NCBI RefSeq assembly: GCF_935825525.1
Contig: NZ_CAKXZT010000132.1
Span: 64,564 to 128,563 of the forward strand
Direction: 5' to 3'
Source: Mesorhizobium escarrei
GTDB lineage: Bacteria; Pseudomonadota; Alphaproteobacteria; Rhizobiales; Rhizobiaceae
DNA: 64,000 nt
Of this stretch, positions 8,867-15,845 are shown one piece after another; within the stretch, counting starts at the first letter, position 1, and the number at the start of each line of letters is the position of its first letter. Made by a program: the position numbers and the translations under genes. The notes under the pieces are model-generated. The model saw only the letters and a list, made by a program, of their open reading frames with translations, was not told the DNA's origin and searched no databases.

Positions 8867-9544
8867 TCAGCGATCCCCGGGGGCCACTTCAACGCGCGTT
8901 TTGGAATTTGTCATCTGGCTCATGAAAAGACGAAGAGCTTTCCGTACGGCGAGCGATGGCGGCTCGGACGGATGCCACTCCGGGAAATGACCATCGATCG
9001 CCATGCGTGCCAAGCCGTAGACAAATGCGCGGGCGGCCAGCACCAGATGATCGAAGTCGGTATCTGGGGCAACCCGACCTTGTTGTTGCGCTTGAGTCAG
9101 CAGGTCGATCATTTTCCGGCGAACGGCTTCATTCTGATCACGAAGACTATCCGATGTGTCGAAATCAATCAGCGTTCGAGAACTGATGATCTGGAAATGC
9201 GTGGGATTGCTGATCGCCCACTCCAGATAGCCTTGCCCGATCGCTTCGAAGGCCACAATGGGATCTGCGCTGTCGACTTTGGACTGTGCATCGGCAACGG
9301 CCTCAGTCAGCCGGTTCATCGCCTGTTCGGCGACGGCGGTCAGCAGTGCTGATTTCGACCGAAAATGCCGGAATGGCGCGCCGGGCGAAACGCCGGCACG
9401 TTTTGCCGCCTCACGCACCGAGACATGCTCGGCTCCCCGCTCTTCGATGATCTCCACGGTCGCAGCGATCAAGGTCTCAACCAGATTGCCGTGATGATAG
9501 CGCTTGGGGTTGGCGGCTTCGCCGGAATCCGTCGGGCTGGTCAT
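8867..9544 (-). CDS. TetR-family transcriptional regulator
   Basis: Regulator of about 225 residues. The N-terminal helix-turn-helix (YHHGNLVETLIAATVEIIEERG ... SVREAAKRAGVSPGAPFRHF) belongs to the TetR subgroup whose helix begins with RYHHGNL. The C-terminal domain resembles TetR_C_33/WHG-type ligand domains, at low confidence. The ATG at 9544 is preferred to a GTG 15 nt upstream. It is divergent from a small periplasmic protein gene with two TGTAATCA-type sites between them, so that gene is the likely target. Confidence 0.9.
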   Translation of the reverse strand: MTSPTDSGEAANPKRYHHGNLVETLIAATVEIIEERGAEHVSVREAAKRAGVSPGAPFRHFRSKSALLTAVAEQAMNRLTEAVADAQSKVDSADPIVAFEAIGQGYLEWAISNPTHFQIISSRTLIDFDTSDSLRDQNEAVRRKMIDLLTQAQQQGRVAPDTDFDHLVLAARAFVYGLARMAIDGHFPEWHPSEPPSLAVRKALRLFMSQMTNSKTRVEVAPGDR

Positions 9545-9609
9545 GCCTGCCAATAGCACGACGCCGACATGTAATCACCGATTATTTTCTTGCGTCCAAG
9601 CGTTTGGTA

Positions 9610-9626
9610 TGTAATCAATGATTACA
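9610..9626. promoter_or_regulatory. Perfect 17-bp palindromic operator TGTAATCA-A-TGATTACA
   Basis: Exact 8-bp arms around a single central A, 19 bp upstream of the ATG at 9645. A second, degenerate copy starts with the same TGTAATCA at 9570-9577, nearer the TetR start codon, with a poorly conserved right arm. Two sites in a divergent promoter are what autoregulation by the neighbouring TetR protein would need. Confidence 0.7.
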
Positions 9627-9644
9627 ACTTCAATGGAGGTTACC

Positions 9645-10091
9645 ATGCTTCGCATCATCGCAACGACAGCCCTTGCTTTCTCCTTACTGTCGCTCGGGTC
9701 TGCCCAGGCCGAAGATCGGCCAACCCTGCAAATCGTCTGGCCGGCGGCCGGTTCGGTCATCGAACTCGGCAAAGATCCCGAGAGGGCGATAGGCGTCGTC
9801 GTCAGCAGCAACTTCACGCTGCTGCCAGCGGGTGAATGCGACGGCGTCAGCCAATGCGGCCACGTGCATATGAAGATCGATCCTGCCGGAGATCCCTGCA
9901 ACATCCCCGGCAAGCCGTACAACAGCATGAACAGCGACTTTGGCGGCGATCTTATCAAGGCTCGTTTCGGCCATTGTCCGGATGCCGCCGGCAAGCACGT
10001 GATCGGCGTGCTACTTGCCGATGATCATCACAAGCCCATTCTTGTGGACGGCAAGCCCGTTACGGCTCTGGTGACGGTGACGACGAAATAG
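9645..10091 (+). CDS. Small periplasmic protein, function unknown
   Basis: Not recognised as a named family. The ATG at 9645 follows GGAGG with 5-nt spacing; upstream in-frame starts lie inside the operator and are rejected. The 148 residues have a clear Sec signal peptide ending SAQA, then a small, probably beta-rich domain. It contains a VWPAAGSVIELG segment, two cysteines in ECDGVSQCGHVHMKID, a further pair (CNIPG and GHCPDAAG), and histidines (HVHMK, LADDHHKP) that could bind metal. The layout resembles small secreted copper- or metal-related domains, but this is only a suggestion. Probably repressed by the divergent TetR protein. Confidence 0.75.
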   Translation: MLRIIATTALAFSLLSLGSAQAEDRPTLQIVWPAAGSVIELGKDPERAIGVVVSSNFTLLPAGECDGVSQCGHVHMKIDPAGDPCNIPGKPYNSMNSDFGGDLIKARFGHCPDAAGKHVIGVLLADDHHKPILVDGKPVTALVTVTTK

Positions 10092-10161
10092 TACGGGTCG
10101 GGCGGCACTCATTCGAGGCGGAGATTTCTGACCCGGCCTGCTGATGAGTGATGAGCGATTT

Positions 10162-10182
10162 CGGCCGGGCTTAGTCCGGCCG
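10162..10182. terminator. GC-rich hairpin between converging genes
   Basis: Stem CGGCCGG (10162-10168) and CCGGCCG (10176-10182) with a 7-nt loop, just beyond the 3' end of phaR and downstream of the small periplasmic gene. There is no convincing T-run on either side, so this is at best a weak terminator. Confidence 0.35.
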
Positions 10183-10186
10183 GCGA

Positions 10187-10798
10187 TCACGACATCGTGT
10201 CGAGCTTGCGCTGCATGGCGGCGATCTGTTCTTTCAACTCCTGAAGGTCGTCGGGTTTTTCCGACGTCTCTTTCCTGGCCGGCTCCGCCGGCGCCGCGGA
10301 AGAGCCATTCGAGCCTGCGGGTGGGAATGGCGTGAACAGGCGCATGGCATTCTGGAACATCTCCATGTTGCGGCGCGTCTGCTCTTCCAATGCCTTGATC
10401 GGCGTGGCGATCTTCATCATGTCCAGCGGCGACTTGCCCAAGGCACCCTTCATCTGCTCGCGGAAGCGTTCTTGTTCCTTCGAGAAGGCGATCATCGATT
10501 GTTCGAGGAAGCTCGGCACGATCATCTGCATCTGGTCGCCGTAAAAGGCGATCAACTGGCGCAGGAACGGAATCGGCAGCATGTTCTGCCCTTCCTTGTT
10601 CTCCAGTTCAAAGATGATCTGGGTCAGCACAGGATGGGTGATGTCGTCGCCGGTCTTGGCGTCCTGGACGGTGAACTCCTCGCCCTTCTTGACCATTTCG
10701 GCAAGGTCCTCGAGCGTCACATAGGTGCTGGTGCCGGTGTTGTAGAGGCGGCGATTGGCATACTTCTTGATGATAATCGGTTCGTCTTTCGCGGCCAT
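10187..10798 (-). CDS. phaR: Polyhydroxyalkanoate synthesis repressor PhaR (AniA)
   Basis: Regulator of carbon storage that binds both DNA and PHB granules. The 203 residues start at 10798 after GGGAGGATACTG. The N-terminal PHB/PHA accumulation regulator DNA-binding domain (IIIKKYANRRLYNTGTSTYV, residues 8-27) is intact. It is followed by the PHB_acc domain (about 70-110, LRQLIAFYGDQMQMIVPSFLEQSM). A Ser/Pro/Ala linker and a C-terminal coiled coil (DDLQELKEQIAAMQRKLDTM) end the protein. It is divergent from phaAB across 312 bp, where TGC-rich palindromes lie, so it probably controls phaAB and itself. Confidence 0.95.
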   Translation of the reverse strand: MAAKDEPIIIKKYANRRLYNTGTSTYVTLEDLAEMVKKGEEFTVQDAKTGDDITHPVLTQIIFELENKEGQNMLPIPFLRQLIAFYGDQMQMIVPSFLEQSMIAFSKEQERFREQMKGALGKSPLDMMKIATPIKALEEQTRRNMEMFQNAMRLFTPFPPAGSNGSSAAPAEPARKETSEKPDDLQELKEQIAAMQRKLDTMS

Positions 10799-11110
10799 CA
10801 GTATCCTCCCGGGACACCGGCGCATTTGAGTAAGCTGCCGGTAACGATTGCGCCTTTTCAAGGATATGCGCAAAAGCGTCGTAATTCCAAGCGGTTTGTG
10901 CAGTGCGGGATCAATTAATGCTGCACGGCGGGCTAAAAATGCTGCGCAGCAAAGGGCGCGCTGTTGCAATGACGATGCGCAGCCTGCTTGCGGCGCATGG
11001 CCGGCATGCCCATTTTCCGGTTTGACTTGGCTCATTGAAAGGGCAAGAAAAGCCCTGACGATACAAACTACGATACCAAAACCTCGATACCTCGAAGTCT
11101 GGAGAAGAAC
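10799..11110. other. phaR-phaA divergent promoter region
   Basis: 312 bp without a gene. It holds the ribosome-binding sites for both flanking genes and a cluster of TGC/GCA elements at about 10907-11000, including the 12-bp palindrome annotated separately. No sigma-70 hexamers could be assigned with confidence. Confidence 0.6.
10940..10951. promoter_or_regulatory. PhaR operator candidate TGCTGCGCAGCA
   Basis: Perfect 12-bp palindrome in the phaR-phaA intergenic region. Known PhaR sites in alphaproteobacteria are TGC-rich with CTGC/GCAG half-sites; here the halves are adjacent rather than spaced by a few bases. Further TGC repeats lie nearby (10974-11000). The assignment is inference from position and motif. 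Confidence 0.4.
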
Positions 11111-12289
11111 ATGTCCGCTGCCATCGTAGTCGCCAGTGCTGCGCGCACGCCCGTCGGTTCCTTCAACGGCGCCTTCGCCGCCACGCCGGCGCATGAGCTT
11201 GGTGCCATGGTCATCAAGGAGTTGTTGTCTCGCGCCGGTCTCGATCCGGCGGAAGTCGACGAGGTCATCCTCGGCCAGGTGCTGACCGCGGCTCAGGGCC
11301 AGAACCCCGCCCGCCAGGCATCTATCGAAGCCGGCCTGCCAAAGGAAACCACCGCCTGGAGCCTCAATCAGGTTTGCGGCTCAGGTCTGCGCGCTATTGC
11401 CCTCGGCATGCAGCAGATCGCGACAGGCGATGCCAAGGTGATCGTCGCCGGCGGGCAGGAATCGATGTCGCTGGCCCCGCACGCTCAACACCTGCGTGCC
11501 GGCGTCAAGATGGGCGACTACAAGATGATCGACACCATGATCAAGGACGGACTGTGGGATGCCTTCAATGGCTACCACATGGGCAACACGGCCGAAAACG
11601 TCGCTCGCCAGTTCCAGATTACCCGCGAGGACCAGGACCGGCTCGCATTGGCCTCCCAGAACAAGGCAGAGGCCGCGCAGAAGGCCGGCAAATTCAAGGA
11701 CGAGATCGTGGCCTTCACCGTCAAGGGCAAGAAGGGCGACACCATTGTCGACCAGGACGAATATATCCGCCACGGCGTCACGATCGAGGCCATGACCAAG
11801 CTGAGACCGGCCTTCGACAAGGACGGCACGGTAACCGCCGCCAATGCCTCCGGCATCAATGACGGCGCCGCCGCCGTGCTGCTGATGACCGAAGCGGAAG
11901 CCGCGAAGCGCGGCATCACGCCGCTGGCGCGCATCGTGTCCTGGGCGACCGCGGGTGTCGATCCGCAGATCATGGGCACCGGGCCTATCCCCGCCTCGCG
12001 CAAGGCGCTGGCCAAGGCCGGCTGGTCGGTCGGCGATCTCGACCTGGTCGAGGCCAACGAAGCCTTCGCCGCCCAGGCCTGCGCCGTCAACAAGGACATG
12101 GGCTGGGATCCGTCGATCGTCAATGTCAATGGCGGCGCCATCGCCATCGGCCATCCGATCGGCGCCTCCGGCGCCCGCATCTTCAACACGCTGGTTTATG
12201 AGATGAGGCGCAGAAGTGCCAGGAAAGGCCTTGCAACGCTGTGCATCGGCGGCGGCATGGGGGTTTCCATGTGCGTGGAAGCGCTGTGA
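11111..12289 (+). CDS. phaA: Acetyl-CoA C-acetyltransferase (beta-ketothiolase)
   Basis: Condenses two acetyl-CoA to acetoacetyl-CoA, the first step of PHB synthesis. The length of 392 residues is exactly that of the biosynthetic thiolase family. The acylated cysteine is C89 (NQVCGSGLRA), and the other two catalytic residues are H348 (GGAIAIGHPIGASGAR) and C378 (CIGGGMG). The ATG at 11111 follows GGAGAAGAAC. It forms an operon with phaB 125 nt downstream and is divergent from phaR. No PHA synthase (phaC) gene lies in this window, as is usual for rhizobia, where it is elsewhere. Confidence 0.97.
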   Translation: MSAAIVVASAARTPVGSFNGAFAATPAHELGAMVIKELLSRAGLDPAEVDEVILGQVLTAAQGQNPARQASIEAGLPKETTAWSLNQVCGSGLRAIALGMQQIATGDAKVIVAGGQESMSLAPHAQHLRAGVKMGDYKMIDTMIKDGLWDAFNGYHMGNTAENVARQFQITREDQDRLALASQNKAEAAQKAGKFKDEIVAFTVKGKKGDTIVDQDEYIRHGVTIEAMTKLRPAFDKDGTVTAANASGINDGAAAVLLMTEAEAAKRGITPLARIVSWATAGVDPQIMGTGPIPASRKALAKAGWSVGDLDLVEANEAFAAQACAVNKDMGWDPSIVNVNGGAIAIGHPIGASGARIFNTLVYEMRRRSARKGLATLCIGGGMGVSMCVEAL

Positions 12290-12414
12290 AGTCATCTGCA
12301 AAGCGCCGTAAAGACGGAGCGAGCAAGCCGTGAAACAGCCGGTGGCGAACAGGCTCAACCGCCGTTAGAGCGTTCCCGTTCGTCGCCCGCCGCTCAAGAA
12401 AAAGGGAGGATATC

Positions 12415-13140
12415 ATGACAAAGGTAGCACTCGTCACTGGTGGGTCGCGCGGTATTGGCGCCGCGATCTCGATCGGCCTGAAAACCGCCGGCTATCATGT
12501 CGCCGCGAACTATGCCGGCAATGACGAAGCGGCGCAGAAATTCAAGGCAGAGACCGGCATCCCCATCTACAAATGGTCGGTCGCCGACTACGATGCCTGC
12601 GCCGCCGGCATCAAGCAGATCGAGGCCGATCTCGGCCCGGTTTCCGTGCTGGTCAATAATGCCGGCATCACCCGCGACGCCATGTTCCACAAGATGACAC
12701 GCGAGCAGTGGAAAGAGGTCGTCGACACCAATCTTTCCGGCGTTTTCAACATGACGCACCCACTGTGGGGCGGCATGCGCGACCGCAAGTTCGGCCGCGT
12801 CATCACCATCTCCTCGATCAATGGCCAGAAGGGCCAGACCGGCCAGGTCAACTATTCGGCGTCGAAGGCCGGCGATATCGGCTTCACCAAGGCGCTCGCC
12901 CAGGAAGGGGCGCGGGTCGGTATCACCGTCAATGTCATCTGCCCCGGCTACATAGCCACCGAGATGGTCAGGGCGATGGACGAGAAGGTGCTCAACGAGC
13001 GCGTCATCCCGCAGATCCCGGTAGGCCGCCTCGGCGAGCCGGAAGAGATCGCACGCTGCGTCGTCTTTCTGGCTTCAGACGATGCCGGATTCATCACCGG
13101 CTCGACCATATCAGCCAATGGCGGCCAGTATATCACCTGA
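12415..13140 (+). CDS. phaB: Acetoacetyl-CoA reductase (NADPH)
   Basis: Reduces acetoacetyl-CoA to (R)-3-hydroxybutyryl-CoA, the PHB monomer precursor. It is a short-chain dehydrogenase of 241 residues with TGGSRGIG (8-15), NNAG (81-84), and catalytic S134, Y147 and K151 in the family-specific ISSINGQKGQTGQVNYSASK region. The start is preceded by a strong GGGAGG. It lies downstream of phaA in the same direction. The gap between them shows no terminator, so co-transcription is expected. A short inverted repeat (AGGGGT...ACCCCT) directly after the stop is too weak to call as a terminator. Confidence 0.97.
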   Translation: MTKVALVTGGSRGIGAAISIGLKTAGYHVAANYAGNDEAAQKFKAETGIPIYKWSVADYDACAAGIKQIEADLGPVSVLVNNAGITRDAMFHKMTREQWKEVVDTNLSGVFNMTHPLWGGMRDRKFGRVITISSINGQKGQTGQVNYSASKAGDIGFTKALAQEGARVGITVNVICPGYIATEMVRAMDEKVLNERVIPQIPVGRLGEPEEIARCVVFLASDDAGFITGSTISANGGQYIT

Positions 13141-13235
13141 GGGGTTATATCACCCCTGAGGCGGCCCGTCGCCGGTAACTGTTGCACGGGTCTAACCACC
13201 CACACGGCCGAGTTCGAGGCCGGGAATTTCGGCTG

Positions 13236-14486
13236 TCAGGCGACAAGCTTCAGCCCTGGTTCGACTGCCGGCTTGGTCTGGGCGACTGGACCTGGCTGGC
13301 GCGAAGGTGCCGGCAGGCGGGTAAGCGACGCCCGGCTGAGACCCGACAGTTTCAAGGCGATGCGACGCTTCAGGAATGGATTGAGGTTCAGCACCGAAAG
13401 CCCAAGATTGCGGACGAACCGCTTCACCGAATTGCGGGTAAGCGCCATCTCGGTCATCGTGCCCGCCAGTTCAAGCACCTCTTGGGCCGCCGGGCGGCGC
13501 AGCGTCTCGTAGAGGTCGAGCTCGGCTTCCGGGCGCACGCCGTTCACCACGTCACCTAGCAACTGGCCAAGCACGACCGCGTCGATGATGCCGGTATTCA
13601 TGCCTTGCCCTCCCGCCGGGCTGTGCACGTGCGCGGCATCGCCCATCAGGAACAACCGGTCCTTGCGATACGAGCGGACCAAGCGGTGATGCACGCGAAA
13701 ACGCGAGCTCCACGCCAGATCGAGCACCCGGGTTCTTTTCTTAGTCGGTCCACGGCTGTCGAGCAGCGCCTGGATGTCGGCGAGCGCGGGCTTTTCCGGT
13801 GCGTCATCCACTGTCGCGACGACCCGGTACGAACCGTCCGGGAGCGGCGCCACCACCACCAGCCCGGCCGGTGCAAAGAACAGCGACACTTTCGTCGGCC
13901 CAACCGGCCAGTCGAGACGAACATCGGCGAGTACGAACGAAGCGTCATAGGCGGCGCCGTCGAACTCGATGCCGGTCGACCTGCGCACCAGGCTGTGCAT
14001 GCCGTCGGCACCAACGACGTAGCGTGCCGATATCAGTTTCTCGCGGCCGTTCTCGGTGACCGTCACGCGTGCACCGTCAGCGTCCTGAACGACCGCCTTG
14101 GCGTCGACGACGCGGTGAATCACGCCGCCCAGGGCGGCGATCCGTTCGGCGAACACCTGCTCGGTCAGGTTCTGAGGCAGCATCATCAGATAGGGATGCC
14201 TTGACGGCAGCTTGCTGAAATCGAGATTGAGCAGCGCCCGGTTGCGGTCGCGGATGGTGAAATTCTGCAGCTTCAGGGCAAGTTCGCTCAGCCGCTGCGC
14301 GACGCCGAGAGGCTCCAGCGTTTCCAGCGTCTGCGCGTGGATGACGCCAGCCCGCGAGGTCTGAAGGCCCTCCGCCAGCCTATCGATCAGGACATGATCG
14401 ACACCGGCCTGGTGCAGCACGATGGAAAGCGCCATGCCGGTCGGGCCGGCGCCAACGATCAGGACTTCCGTGGTTTCGGGTAACAT
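13236..14486 (-). CDS. FAD-dependent monooxygenase (aromatic hydroxylase family)
   Basis: Class A flavoprotein monooxygenase of about 416 residues. The N-terminal FAD-binding GXGXXG motif (IVGAGPTGMALSIVLHQAG) starts near residue 8. The DG motif (VVGADGMHSLVRR) binds both FAD and NADPH, and the GD motif (LFLMGDAAHVHSPAGGQGMNTG) binds the FAD ribityl chain. The ATG at 14486 is preferred to the one at 14498 because the intervening GGAGAGAG is a good ribosome-binding site. The C-terminal tail is Pro/Arg-rich. It is divergent from a TetR gene whose putative operators cover both promoters. The substrate is unknown; oxygenation of an aromatic or antibiotic-like compound is typical of the family. 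Confidence 0.92.
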   Translation of the reverse strand: MLPETTEVLIVGAGPTGMALSIVLHQAGVDHVLIDRLAEGLQTSRAGVIHAQTLETLEPLGVAQRLSELALKLQNFTIRDRNRALLNLDFSKLPSRHPYLMMLPQNLTEQVFAERIAALGGVIHRVVDAKAVVQDADGARVTVTENGREKLISARYVVGADGMHSLVRRSTGIEFDGAAYDASFVLADVRLDWPVGPTKVSLFFAPAGLVVVAPLPDGSYRVVATVDDAPEKPALADIQALLDSRGPTKKRTRVLDLAWSSRFRVHHRLVRSYRKDRLFLMGDAAHVHSPAGGQGMNTGIIDAVVLGQLLGDVVNGVRPEAELDLYETLRRPAAQEVLELAGTMTEMALTRNSVKRFVRNLGLSVLNLNPFLKRRIALKLSGLSRASLTRLPAPSRQPGPVAQTKPAVEPGLKLVA

Positions 14487-14501
14487 TTCTCTCTCCATTT
14501 A

Positions 14502-14515
14502 TCAACGACCGTTGA
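14502..14515. promoter_or_regulatory. Operator copy 1, TCAACG-AC-CGTTGA
   Basis: Perfect 6-bp arms around AC, 15 bp upstream of the monooxygenase ATG. It is one of two sites with the same 13-bp core and lies exactly 40 bp from the second copy, close to four helical turns. Confidence 0.75.
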
Positions 14516-14541
14516 CTTCCTAGACGAAGCCATTGCATTTG

Positions 14542-14555
14542 TCAACGACCGTTGG
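14542..14555. promoter_or_regulatory. Operator copy 2, TCAACG-AC-CGTTGG
   Basis: Same core as the site at 14502 with one mismatch in the outer base. It ends 3 bp before the TetR start codon at 14559. Its position means a bound repressor would block both divergent genes. Confidence 0.75.
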
Positions 14556-14558
14556 CAT

Positions 14559-15146
14559 ATGGCTTTCATGACCGAGAATCCGCCGAAAAAACCCAGCAAG
14601 TCGGACCGCACGCGCGCCCAAATCCTGGAGGCCGCGAGGCTCCTGTTCGCCGAGCACGGCTATGAGGGCACTTCCATCCGCGACGTCGCGGCGCATGCCT
14701 CGATCGATCCGGCCATGGTGATCCGCTATTTCCGCAGCAAGGACGAGCTGTTCGCCAGGGCGGCGGTCGTCGACCTGAAATTGCCGGCACTGCGGGTGAT
14801 CGACCGAAACGCCATCGGCGAAACGCTGATCAGGCGTTTTCTCGAAATCTGGGAAGGCCCGGCCAGCGGCCCCGGCATGGCAATTCTGCTGCGTTCGGCG
14901 ACGTCGAACGAATTCGCCGCGGAAAAATTGCGCGACGTATTTGGCAACCAGGTGAGGCCGGTGATTGCGGCGGCCGCTGACCCCGCCGACGCGGGTCGAC
15001 GGGCCGGGCTCGTTTCGAGCCAGCTGCTGGGTCTGGCGATGTGCCGATACCTGCTGCGGCTTCCGCCCGTCGTCGCCCTGTCCCACGACGAAATTATCCA
15101 GAACGTCGGCCCTACTTTGCAGCGCTATGCCGTGGGAGAGGCTTGA
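14559..15146 (+). CDS. TetR/AcrR-family transcriptional regulator
   Basis: Repressor of about 195 residues, with the helix-turn-helix at residues 17-63 (RAQILEAARLLFAEHGYEGTSIRDVAAHASIDPAMVIRYF cut short here). The C-terminal part resembles the TetR_C_17/PsrA-like ligand domains, at low confidence. The operator ends 3 bp before the ATG at 14559, leaving no room for a normal Shine-Dalgarno sequence. Either the message is leaderless or translation starts at the in-frame ATG at 14568. It probably represses the divergent FAD monooxygenase and itself through the two operator copies. Confidence 0.92.
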   Translation: MAFMTENPPKKPSKSDRTRAQILEAARLLFAEHGYEGTSIRDVAAHASIDPAMVIRYFRSKDELFARAAVVDLKLPALRVIDRNAIGETLIRRFLEIWEGPASGPGMAILLRSATSNEFAAEKLRDVFGNQVRPVIAAAADPADAGRRAGLVSSQLLGLAMCRYLLRLPPVVALSHDEIIQNVGPTLQRYAVGEA

Positions 15147-15333
15147 ACCAAGCCGTTCTGCATTGCTGGCAGTCTGGTCCTCGTGCAGCGACTGCGAGGA
15201 CCGATAGACGTGGCGCCGCTTTTGTGCCAAAGCGGCACGCAAAAATTAACGGCAGCCGCCCGGCCTGTGCAAAACCCTGTTCCCCGCCTGTTGATAACAG
15301 GTGGAAAACCTGTTCATGACACAACATATTGGG

Positions 15334-15406
15334 GTGAACAAACCGGGAAACATGCGCCGGCGCCGATTCGTCGCCGTTTCGTTCCGGCTTTGAGCGCAGT
15401 GTTAAA
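15334..15406 (+). repeat. Spaced-motif block, copy 1
   Basis: Order: GTGAACAAACC, 20 nt, GATTCGT-c-GCCG-t-TTCGTTCC, 15 nt, GTTAAA. Copy 2 at 15607 has the same motifs with identical spacer lengths and only two differences within the motifs, while the spacers themselves are unrelated. Confidence 0.75.
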
Positions 15407-15606
15407 CGACAAAGGCTGGAAACATCCCCAAATGGTTAAGGCGCGTTAGGAAAGATTAATTTATTCAAAATGTTGGATGACGGCCGCCGACCTGCGTCGA
15501 TCGTTCAGCGGCAAAGGTTAACGGCGACGTCAGCCTTGCATGAAACGGGCCAGTTCGGCGATTCAGCATGTGGTGAGACTCGGCGGCGAAAAATCCAGAT
15601 GTAGCC

Positions 15607-15679
15607 GTGAACAAACCCTGAATCCGCGTGAGTCAGCGATTCGTAGCCGATTCGTTCCAGACTCGTTCCAACTGTTAAA
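15607..15679 (+). repeat. Spaced-motif block, copy 2
   Basis: Order: GTGAACAAACC, 20 nt, GATTCGT-a-GCCG-a-TTCGTTCC, 15 nt, GTTAAA; same orientation as copy 1. The conserved motifs with diverged spacers of fixed length suggest binding sites or a structured transcript rather than a recent duplication. Confidence 0.75.
15654..15668. promoter_or_regulatory. LexA (SOS) box candidate GTTC-N7-GTTC
   Basis: Exact match to the alphaproteobacterial LexA consensus, about 180 bp upstream of the helicase start and overlapping copy 2 of the spaced block. By chance about two such 8-base matches are expected in 64 kb, so position is the main support. Confidence 0.35.
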
Positions 15680-15845
15680 TCGGAACGGCGGAACGGATTG
15701 TCGACGCTGACGGAAGGCTTCGAGGTGCCAGCGGAATATTCTGCTTTCGCTTAGCGCCCAAAATCCCTATGTGTCGGCTGTCACCCGCGCCGCCACGGGG
15801 CGCGCTCCCGACAACACGAGGCAGAGAGCCTTAATTTCCAGGTCG

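Larger units (their letters stand above)
15147..15845. other. Long intergenic region upstream of the helicase gene
   Basis: About 700 bp without a credible gene. It holds an inverted repeat CCTGTT-GAT-AACAGG near 15287-15301 followed by another ACCTGTT. It also has an AT-rich run near 15450-15475 and two copies of a 73-bp block 273 bp apart (annotated separately). Three more features are a TGTTGATAA one base from a DnaA box, several TTAA half-sites, and a perfect GTTC-N7-GTTC. Possible roles are a complex promoter, an unrecognised small RNA or a protein-binding array. None is established, and the usual neighbours of a rhizobial oriC (hemE) are absent. Confidence 0.6.

Noticed and set aside
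10162..10182. Strong intrinsic terminator for phaR
   Set aside because: The stem is good, but no T-run follows on either strand; listed only as a low-confidence hairpin.
15280..15700. Chromosomal replication origin
   Set aside because: Only one near-match to a DnaA box and no hemE or other usual neighbour; kept only as a low-interest note.
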